Assembly: GCA_002433465.1 (NCBI GenBank)
Contig: DJIE01000029.1
Location: forward strand, 1,395-6,735
Direction of reading: 5' to 3'
Source of the DNA: Salinisphaera sp. UBA6602
GTDB lineage: Bacteria; Pseudomonadota; Gammaproteobacteria; Nevskiales; Salinisphaeraceae
Length of the DNA stretch: 5,341 bases
The position numbers and the translations under genes were made by a program. Shown here in pieces: positions 1 through 5,341 of this stretch (position 1 is the stretch's first letter; each line of letters starts with the position of its first letter). Under the pieces are notes generated by a model. The model had not been told where the DNA came from and searched no databases. It saw nothing but the letters and a program-made list of their open reading frames with translations.

Positions 1-44
1 TGCCTCGGTAACCGGCGGCGCTCGTGCAGACCGGTCGCGGGCGC

Positions 45-50
45 TATCAT
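45..50 (+). promoter_or_regulatory. possible -10 box of the M67 peptidase gene
   Basis: TATCAT matches five of six bases of the sigma-70 -10 consensus. It is followed by a GC-rich stretch and lies about 17 bases ahead of a purine-rich ribosome-binding site, which would place transcription start near base 57. I find no good -35 hexamer at the usual distance, so the call rests on the -10 match and its position. If real, the ATG at 49 overlaps the promoter and cannot be the translation start. Confidence 0.3.
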
Positions 51-66
51 GCGCATCGTTTTGCTC

Positions 67-71
67 AAGGA
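67..71 (+). promoter_or_regulatory. ribosome-binding site that favours the GTG start at 79
   Basis: AAGGA lies seven bases before an in-frame GTG at 79. The two in-frame ATG alternatives fit less well: the one at 49 has only GC-rich sequence before it, and the one at 94 is 22 bases downstream of this site. The site therefore supports starting the M67 peptidase at 79. Confidence 0.5.
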
Positions 72-78
72 ATTTGGC

Positions 79-489
79 GTGCCCCCTGTAAAGATGAGTC
101 GGATGCTGGCCACCCGCCTGCTCTTCGAAGCCCAGAAACAGCCGGATGCCGAGGTGTGCGGCTTTCTCAGCCAGCGCGACGGCATACCCTATGAAATCTA
201 CCCGGTCGCCAACGTCGCGGCCGACCCGGCACGGCGTTTCGAGATGGACCCGGCCGGCCAGATCGCCGCGCTTAGAAACATGCGCGATCGCGGCGAGGAC
301 ATGCTGGCGATCTACCATTCCCACCCCAGCGCGCCGCCCGAGCCCTCGGTCCACGACGTGGAAGGCCTGGGCTACCCGGAGGCGCTGTATCTGATCATCT
401 CGCTTAACATCAAGGGCGTGCTGGAAATGCGCGCCTGGCAGCGCGAAGACGATGCCATGCACGAGCGCGTACTCACGATTCTGGACTGA
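79..489 (+). CDS. M67 family (JAMM/MPN domain) metallopeptidase
   Basis: This is a single-domain JAMM zinc metallopeptidase of the Mov34/MPN/PAD-1 type, about 136 residues and probably cytoplasmic. The full JAMM signature is present: an upstream Glu (E25, in EVCGFL), then H80-x-H82, seven residues, S90 and D93 (HSHP...SVHD). His and Asp bind zinc and Glu activates the water. Bacterial relatives cleave after the C-terminal Gly of ubiquitin-like or sulfur-carrier proteins such as ThiS/MoaD types, or have unknown substrates. No such partner is visible here, so the substrate is unknown. The GTG start at 79 is chosen for its AAGGA site; starting there gives the usual short N-terminus before the first helix. 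ATG 49 (146 aa) and ATG 94 are alternatives. The family is secure; the start is moderately so. Confidence 0.88.
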   Translation: MPPVKMSRMLATRLLFEAQKQPDAEVCGFLSQRDGIPYEIYPVANVAADPARRFEMDPAGQIAALRNMRDRGEDMLAIYHSHPSAPPEPSVHDVEGLGYPEALYLIISLNIKGVLEMRAWQREDDAMHERVLTILD

Positions 490-548
490 TCGACAAGCCG
501 AACGCGCCGCCCCGCTTTAAGCTGTCGGTCAGCCGCCGCGCTTTTTTG

Positions 549-554
549 TAGAAT
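549..554 (+). promoter_or_regulatory. probable -10 box of the proS promoter
   Basis: TAGAAT matches five of six -10 bases, preceded by a run of six T and followed by the GC-rich stretch CGCGGGC. A weak -35 candidate, CGGTCA at 526-531, lies 17 bases upstream. Transcription would begin near 561, giving a leader of about 34 bases to the ATG at 595. The T run at 542-547 is not preceded by a matching stem, so I do not read it as a terminator. Confidence 0.42.
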
Positions 555-594
555 CGCGGGCTGACTCGCTCATCGACCCAACCGGCCTTCGCCC

Positions 595-2295
595 ATGCGT
601 CTATCCGCCTTTGCCCTGTCCACCACCAAGGAAACCCCGGCCGATGCCGAGATCGTGTCGCATCAGCTGATGCTGCGTGCCGGCATGATCCGCAAGCTCG
701 GTGCCGGCCTGTATACCTGGACGCCGCTCGGTATCCGCGTATTGCGCAAGGTGGAAAACATCGTGCGCGAGGAGATGGACGCGGCCGGCGCACTGGAAGT
801 GCTCATGCCGGCGGTCCAGCCCGCGGAACTCTGGCAGCAGAGCGGCCGCTGGGATGCCATGGGCGACCTCATGCTGCGCATGACCGATCGTGCCGAGCGC
901 CAGTACTGCTTCGGGCCGACCCACGAAGAAGTGATCACCGACTACGCCAAGCGCGATATCAGCAGCTACAAGCAGCTGCCGGTCAACTTCTACCAGATCC
1001 AGACCAAGTTCCGCGACGAAATACGGCCACGCTTCGGCCTGATGCGCGCCCGCGAATTCATCATGAAGGACGCCTACTCCTTTCATATGGACGAGGCCGA
1101 TCTGGATCGCGAATATCAGGTCATGCGCGCGGCCTATGCGCGGATACTCGATCGCATCGGGCTCGACTATCGCATCGTGGCCGCCGACTCCGGCGCCATC
1201 GGCGGCGCCAAGTCCGAAGAATTCCATGTCCTGGCCCAGGCCGGCGAAGACGAGCTTGCGGTCGCCGAAAACGGCGCCTATGCCGCCAATATCGAAGCCG
1301 CCACCACCCGCGCAAGCGATACGCCGCGCCCGGCGCCGGCTGGCGAGCTGCGCAAGGTCGACACCCCCGGGGTCGCCACCATCGCCGACCTGTGTGCCGC
1401 CCTCGATCTGCCCGCCGAAGCCACCGCCAAGGCGATCGTGGTCATGGGCGAGGACGATAAACCGGTACTGCTGGTGCTGCGCGGCGATCACAGTCTCAAC
1501 GAAATCAAGGCCGAAGGCATCGACGGAATCGCCACCCCGCTGCAGTTCGCTGACGAAGCGATCATTCGCGAACATTTCGGCGCCGGCCCCGGCTCGCTTG
1601 GCCCGGTGAACCTCAACCTGCGCGTCATTGCCGACTACGGCGTCCAGAACGCGGCCGACATGGCGGTGGGCGCGAACTACGACGGCGCCCATTTCGTGAA
1701 CTTCAACTGGGGTCGCGACGCCATCGAACCCGAGTTTGCCGATCTGCGCAACGTCGTCGCCGGCGACCCGAGCCCGGACGGCTCACCGCTGTCGATTCTG
1801 CGCGGTATCGAAGTCGGCCACGTATTCCAGCTCGGCGACAAGTACAGCCGTGCGCTGGAGCTGAGTGTGCTTGACGAAAACGGCAAGTCGATCACCCCGC
1901 AGATGGGCTGCTACGGCTTTGGCGTATCGCGGATTGTCGCCGCCGCCATCGAACAGTGCTTCGATAACGCCGGTATCTGCTGGCCGACCGCGATCGCGCC
2001 GTTCGAACTGGTCATCATTCCGATCAAGGCCGACAAGTCGGCGGCGGTACGCGAGGCCTGCGAGAGTCTGTATGCCGACTGCCGTCGGCTGGGTATCGAC
2101 GTGGCCCTGGACGACCGCGGCCTGCGTCCGGGTCCGATGTTCGCGGACGCCGAGCTCATCGGCATCCCCCATCGCGTGGTGGTATCCGATCGCGGTATTG
2201 AAGCCGGCACGCTCGAATACAAGGGGCGTCGCGACAGCGACAACAGCGAAATTGAATACAGCGTGGAAGCCCTGCGGCAAAAGTTGGGCCGCTAG
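595..2295 (+). CDS. proS: prolyl-tRNA synthetase, bacterial type with editing domain
   Basis: ProRS charges tRNA-Pro with proline in the cytoplasm. At 566 residues it is close to the E. coli enzyme (572), and the opening ([22 protein letters not shown]) is typical of bacterial ProRS. The class II core shows motif 2 ([10 protein letters not shown], with R140) and motif 3 (GCYGFGVSR, with R446). Between them, about residues 225-405, is the inserted YbaK-like domain that hydrolyses mischarged Ala-tRNA-Pro. Its key lysine is at K279, in TAKAIVV, the same number as in E. coli, and the conserved histidine in GAHF is H366. The C-terminal anticodon-binding domain, about 470-566, carries [20 protein letters not shown]. 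The ATG matches the family N-terminus; it has no strong Shine-Dalgarno. The gene seems to have its own promoter and looks intact. Confidence 0.98.
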   Translation: MRLSAFALSTTKETPADAEIVSHQLMLRAGMIRKLGAGLYTWTPLGIRVLRKVENIVREEMDAAGALEVLMPAVQPAELWQQSGRWDAMGDLMLRMTDRAERQYCFGPTHEEVITDYAKRDISSYKQLPVNFYQIQTKFRDEIRPRFGLMRAREFIMKDAYSFHMDEADLDREYQVMRAAYARILDRIGLDYRIVAADSGAIGGAKSEEFHVLAQAGEDELAVAENGAYAANIEAATTRASDTPRPAPAGELRKVDTPGVATIADLCAALDLPAEATAKAIVVMGEDDKPVLLVLRGDHSLNEIKAEGIDGIATPLQFADEAIIREHFGAGPGSLGPVNLNLRVIADYGVQNAADMAVGANYDGAHFVNFNWGRDAIEPEFADLRNVVAGDPSPDGSPLSILRGIEVGHVFQLGDKYSRALELSVLDENGKSITPQMGCYGFGVSRIVAAAIEQCFDNAGICWPTAIAPFELVIIPIKADKSAAVREACESLYADCRRLGIDVALDDRGLRPGPMFADAELIGIPHRVVVSDRGIEAGTLEYKGRRDSDNSEIEYSVEALRQKLGR

Positions 2296-2319
2296 GCGCC
2301 GATAACGCTCAGGATTGCT

Positions 2320-2325
2320 TACGAT
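2320..2325 (+). promoter_or_regulatory. tentative -10 box upstream of the lytic transglycosylase gene
   Basis: TACGAT matches four of six -10 positions, lies in the 105-base gap after proS and is followed by a GC-rich stretch. No convincing -35 hexamer is visible. If used, transcription would start near 2332, inside or beside the hairpin at 2328-2343. Read-through from proS is an equally possible source of the transcript. Confidence 0.22.
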
Positions 2326-2327
2326 AG

Positions 2328-2343
2328 CCCGCATCGCTGCGGG
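2328..2343 (+). other. short perfect hairpin between proS and the transglycosylase gene
   Basis: CCCGCA and TGCGGG form a perfect six-base-pair, GC-rich stem around the four-base loop TCGC. It lies 33 bases after the proS stop. No T run follows, so it is not a standard intrinsic terminator. It could protect the 3' end of the proS transcript, form part of the next gene's leader, or have no role. Confidence 0.35.
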
Positions 2344-2385
2344 AACGGATGAGACGTGCGCCGGGGGCACGGTCTTGGCCAAGCG

Positions 2386-2393
2386 AGGGGGAG
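2386..2393 (+). promoter_or_regulatory. strong ribosome-binding site for a TTG start at 2401
   Basis: AGGGGGAG ends seven bases before TTG 2401. It is one of the best Shine-Dalgarno matches in the window, while the alternative GTG at 2356 has only a weak purine stretch before it. Starting at 2401 also puts the signal peptide at the true N-terminus. Confidence 0.6.
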
Positions 2394-2400
2394 CAAGGCT

Positions 2401-3021
2401 TTGTCGGAAACGTATTCGCTGGCAGGCGTATCCGCGCCGCTGCTGCGTTTGATTTCGCGGGTGGCGCTGGGCTTGGCGTTGTTCGCGAGCACGCCCGCAT
2501 ACAGCGCGGCGGCCCAGCCCGAGACGGTGGATCCGGCGCTGCGCCGGGCGTTGATGACCGCGGTCAAGGATTCGGCCACCTTCTCGAACCGCTTCGAAGC
2601 CGAAGTGTGGCTGCTCGACATGTCCACGCGCCTGGAACGGCTGATGCCGGACGTGGGCCGGCGCATGGCCCTGCTCAAGACCGTCCACGCCGAAGCCAGC
2701 CGTGCAGGACTCGATCCGCAGGTGGTGCTGTCGCTGATTCAGGTGGAATCGGCGTTCCAGCGCTTCGCGGTATCGTCGGCCGGCGCCATCGGGCTGATGC
2801 AGATCATGCCGTTCTGGATCGACGAAATCGGCCGGCCCGACGACAACCTCTTCGACATGCGCACCAACCTGCGCTACGGCTGCACGATTCTGGCGTTCTA
2901 TCTCGACAAGGAGAACGGCGATCTCACCCGGGCGCTGGCGCGCTACAACGGCAGCCTGGGCGAATACTGGTATCCGTCACGGGTGGCCAGCGCCCTGCAG
3001 GCCCGCTGGTACGCGCGCTAG
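2401..3021 (+). CDS. exported lytic transglycosylase, single SLT domain
   Basis: Lytic transglycosylases cut the MurNAc-GlcNAc bond of peptidoglycan and leave a 1,6-anhydro end. The product is about 206 residues from TTG 2401. Residues 1-38 look like a Sec signal peptide: arginines at 16 and 20, a hydrophobic run at about 21-30 and small residues around 35-38. No lipobox cysteine is seen, so a soluble periplasmic enzyme is expected. A helical segment of about 60 residues leads to the SLT (goose-lysozyme-like) domain, about 95-200. That domain has catalytic E116 in QVESAF, then GLMQIMP (131-137) and ALARYNGS (178-185), as in the Slt70/MltC-like family. There is no LysM or other wall-binding domain. 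GTG 2356 would add 15 residues ahead of the signal peptide. The specific gene name is not clear. Confidence 0.9.
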   Translation: MSETYSLAGVSAPLLRLISRVALGLALFASTPAYSAAAQPETVDPALRRALMTAVKDSATFSNRFEAEVWLLDMSTRLERLMPDVGRRMALLKTVHAEASRAGLDPQVVLSLIQVESAFQRFAVSSAGAIGLMQIMPFWIDEIGRPDDNLFDMRTNLRYGCTILAFYLDKENGDLTRALARYNGSLGEYWYPSRVASALQARWYAR

Positions 3022-3095
3022 GGATCACGCCGGGCGTTGCGTTGTCGTCGCATGCGCCGCAGGATAAGCCGCCGTTCGCCCATCGGTCGTACCTC

Positions 3096-4074
<979 letters not shown>

Positions 4075-4075
<1 letters not shown>

Positions 4076-4431
4076 TGCGCTGGTCTCGCTATGCCCTGAT
4101 GCTGGCCGTGCTCGGCAATATCGCCCTGATCGCGAGCCTGTTCTGGATTGCCGGCGTGCATACCATGGAGCGGCTGCTGCTGGCCTCGATCTTCAGCCTG
4201 CCGCTGCTGGCCTCACTCAACGGCCTGGCGCGGGCACGCATCTATACCGCGGCCTGGGCATCGATGGCGGCGTTGTTCTATATGGCCTACGCCATGGTCG
4301 AATATATTGCCGGCGCGGCGACGCTGGCCGTGGATCTGTGCCTGGGCGCAAGCATCGCCATGTTCGTGGGCACCGTGGTGTTCGCGAAATGGGATTCGCG
4401 CGAGCGCGAAGCCCAGGGCCCTGGCGGCTAA
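4075..4431 (+). CDS. DUF2069 family small inner-membrane protein
   Basis: This 118-residue protein has four predicted membrane helices, at about residues 5-27, 32-51, 57-79 and 83-104, with a short charged tail (KWDSREREA). Length, helix pattern and position right after wrbA and convergent with hda match the DUF2069 (COG3308-like) family of gammaproteobacteria. The function of that family is unknown. Its start codon overlaps the wrbA stop (TGATG) and has no clear ribosome-binding site of its own, so it is probably translated by re-initiation or coupling. Nothing in it suggests an enzyme active site. I am confident of the coding region and fairly confident of the family, from pattern recognition only. 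Confidence 0.85.
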
Positions 4432-4549
4432 GCGTTGCTTGTGCAACCCGATACTTCGAACGCGCTCTAGCGACTGCAAGAAACTCGGTCGGCTGCGCTC
4501 GCGGGCACAGGTTGCCCAGCAATGCACGCGTCGCGCGCGCTGGCCGGCT
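4432..4549. other. 118-base convergent intergenic region, no gene seen
   Basis: This gap separates the 3' ends of the DUF2069 gene and hda. It holds two short inverted repeats: GTTGC/GCAAC at 4434-4447, and GGGCA/TGCCC at 4503-4517 with loop CAGGT. Neither is followed by a proper T run on either strand. Termination in both directions may rely on Rho or on these weak structures. I see no coding sequence or RNA gene here. Confidence 0.5.
4434..4447 (+). other. small inverted repeat just after the DUF2069 stop
   Basis: GTTGC and GCAAC form a perfect five-base-pair stem with loop TTGT, starting two bases after the stop codon. No T run follows, so it is at best a weak or Rho-associated 3'-end structure for the arsC-wrbA-DUF2069 transcript. 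Such small repeats also occur by chance. Confidence 0.2.
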
Positions 4550-5236
4550 TCAGCCCAGAGTCTGCTTGACGAAGGGAATGGTCAGGCGGCGATGGGCCGC
4601 CAGCGAGGCATGATCGAGGGTATCGAGCGCGGCCATTAGCGCCGGCACGTCGCGCTCGCCGTGGCGCAGCAGCCAGCGCGCGGTGGCATCCGGCATTTCC
4701 ATGCCGCGCTGGGCCGCCCGTTCGATAAGCAGGGCGTGCTTGTCGGCGTCGTCGAGTTCGGCGGTGGCGATCGCGCCGCCCCAGGCCAGGCGGCTGGCCA
4801 GATCGGCCAGCGCCAGTCCGAGCTCGGCGGGCGGCTGGCGATCCGCGACCAGCAGCCGTCCACCGCGGGCGCGCAGACCGTCGGTGAGGCTCAACAGCGC
4901 GATTTCGGCATCGCGGTCGCCGGCAATCGCGGACACGTTGTCAATACACACGCAGTCCATATCCTGTAGTCCGGCCAGCAGCGACTCGGCCTGATCGGCC
5001 ACCTGATCCAGCGGTACATAAACGCTGCGATCGCCGGCATCGCCGGCGGCACGACAGGCGGCCTGTAGCAAGTGCGTTTTGCCGCTGGCTTCGGGGCCAT
5101 GCAGGAACAGGCGTTCGCTGCGTCCATCGACAATCTGTTCGACTGCTGCAAGCACCTGCGCGTTGGTTTCACCCACGAACGCATCCAGCGTCGCGCTCTG
5201 CGGCAGCTGGACCCCCAGAATCAGCTGTGTCGCCAT
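4550..5236 (-). CDS. hda: DnaA regulatory inactivator Hda
   Basis: Hda is an AAA+ protein that, bound to the DNA-loaded sliding clamp, stimulates hydrolysis of DnaA-bound ATP and so prevents re-initiation at oriC. The product is 228 residues (E. coli about 233). An N-terminal clamp-binding-like stretch, QLILGVQL (4-11), comes first. The P-loop GPEASGKT (47-54), Walker B VCIDN (96-100) and box VII DLASRLAWG (145-153, arginine finger R149) follow. The sensor 2 region GERDVPAL carries R195, and the family end is LTIPFVKQTL. There is no DNA-binding domain IV, which separates it from DnaA. AAAAGG (5250-5245) lies eight bases before the ATG. The gap to the upstream gene is 31 bases, so it may be in an operon with it. 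Nothing is truncated. Confidence 0.96.
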   Translation of the reverse strand: MATQLILGVQLPQSATLDAFVGETNAQVLAAVEQIVDGRSERLFLHGPEASGKTHLLQAACRAAGDAGDRSVYVPLDQVADQAESLLAGLQDMDCVCIDNVSAIAGDRDAEIALLSLTDGLRARGGRLLVADRQPPAELGLALADLASRLAWGGAIATAELDDADKHALLIERAAQRGMEMPDATARWLLRHGERDVPALMAALDTLDHASLAAHRRLTIPFVKQTLG

Positions 5237-5244
5237 CGCCCCGG

Positions 5245-5250
5245 CCTTTT
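5245..5250 (-). promoter_or_regulatory. ribosome-binding site of hda
   Basis: AAAAGG on the minus strand ends eight bases before the hda ATG at 5236. It agrees with the protein's N-terminus, where the clamp-binding-like motif begins at residue 4. No promoter is evident in the 31 bases between the preceding stop and this start. Confidence 0.45.
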
Positions 5251-5267
5251 CTTCGAATGCACCGCCA

Positions 5268-5341
5268 TCAATGATCGAGATAGGCGCGGCTGGAGCGCCA
5301 CTGGCGGCCGCCGTAGCGCACGATCACCGCCATCGCGGCCG
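5268..5341 (-). CDS. C-terminal end of an unidentified gene upstream of hda (partial)
   Basis: On the minus strand one frame runs from the window edge to TGA at 5270-5268 and encodes about 23 residues ending in RQWRSSRAYLDH. The alternation of hydrophobic and polar residues (VIVRYGG then QWRSS) looks like a beta hairpin at a protein's end. The stop lies 31 bases before hda, an operon-like spacing. Hda is often preceded by a conserved gene on the same strand in gammaproteobacteria, but this tail is too short to name. A second frame stays open to 5221, but it is arginine-rich and would overlap hda, so I prefer this one. Confidence 0.45.
   Translation of the reverse strand, partial: AAMAVIVRYGGRQWRSSRAYLDH

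Noticed and set aside
1..48. Possible end of an upstream plus-strand gene (TAA at 9-11)
   Set aside because: Only two codons would lie in the window; nothing supports a gene over non-coding sequence.
510..548. Possible intrinsic terminator before the T run upstream of proS
   Set aside because: The GC-rich sequence before the six T residues does not pair with itself as a proper stem. The T run is better read as part of the proS promoter region.
601..1692. Long open frame of 363 codons antisense to proS
   Set aside because: It lies wholly inside a certain proS gene. Its residue mix (rich in Gly, Ala, Val, His, Asp) is what high-GC coding DNA gives when read backwards. No family motif is seen.
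1783..2688. Open frame of 301 codons on the minus strand spanning the proS end and transglycosylase start
   Set aside because: It overlaps two well-supported plus-strand genes, is rich in Arg, Gln and His, and has no recognisable domain. It is a GC-rich shadow frame.
2349..3095. Upstream extension of the ArsC-like frame to a 370-residue fusion protein
   Set aside because: The extension is the out-of-frame reading of the transglycosylase gene, and the ArsC fold begins exactly at ATG 3096. A real fusion is very unlikely.
3022..3095. Possible promoter for the arsC-like operon (TTGTCG at 3042 and GATAAG at 3063)
   Set aside because: Each box matches only four of six bases and the spacer is 15 bases, so it is no better than chance in this sequence.
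4482..4502. CTCGGTCGGCTGCGCTCG-like stretch resembling sequence near plasmid ColE1-type origins
   Set aside because: The likeness is short and GC-driven. No origin RNA, plasmid gene or iteron accompanies it, and the flanking genes are chromosomal.
5221..5268. 15-codon ORF (MAVHSKKRPGRWRHS) overlapping the preceding stop as TGATG and the hda start
   Set aside because: It is in a different frame from hda and arginine/lysine-rich as expected of an off-frame reading, with no ribosome-binding site of its own that I can see. A coupling leader is possible but unsupported.

Overview
The window is a stretch of ordinary, tightly packed chromosome from a high-GC bacterium (roughly two thirds G+C by eye). 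It most likely comes from a gammaproteobacterium. The main evidence is a clear Hda protein, the DnaA-inactivating partner of the replication clamp, convergent with an arsC-like / wrbA / DUF2069 gene set downstream of a bacterial-type proS. From family knowledge, this order resembles that in pseudomonads and relatives. A halophilic or Salinisphaera-like lineage would fit the base composition, but that is only a guess.

Layout: bases 1-78 are an intergenic or leader segment with a possible -10 box. Bases 79-489 (+) encode a small JAMM/M67 metallopeptidase. Bases 595-2295 (+) encode prolyl-tRNA synthetase with its editing domain. Bases 2401-3021 (+) encode a short exported lytic transglycosylase, probably with a TTG start. 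Bases 3096-3461, 3458-4075 and 4075-4431 (+) form a translationally coupled trio: an ArsC-family reductase, the flavoprotein WrbA and a four-helix DUF2069 membrane protein. After a 118-base convergent gap, hda lies on the minus strand (5236 down to 4550). Upstream of it on the same strand are the last codons of an unidentified gene running off the window edge.

The genes do not form a single pathway. They cover housekeeping functions: translation (ProRS), cell-wall turnover (transglycosylase), redox/quinone and possible arsenate chemistry (ArsC-like, WrbA), and control of replication initiation (Hda). The only strong co-transcription evidence is the arsC-wrbA-DUF2069 trio, which overlaps at each junction.

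I saw no mobile element, CRISPR array, tRNA/rRNA gene, prophage or integration scar, and nothing that convincingly looks like an undescribed system. The points most worth checking are two non-ATG starts decided by ribosome-binding sites, an ArsC-type active site outside any arsenic operon, an Hda with a canonical P-loop, and a short hairpin in the leader of the transglycosylase gene.
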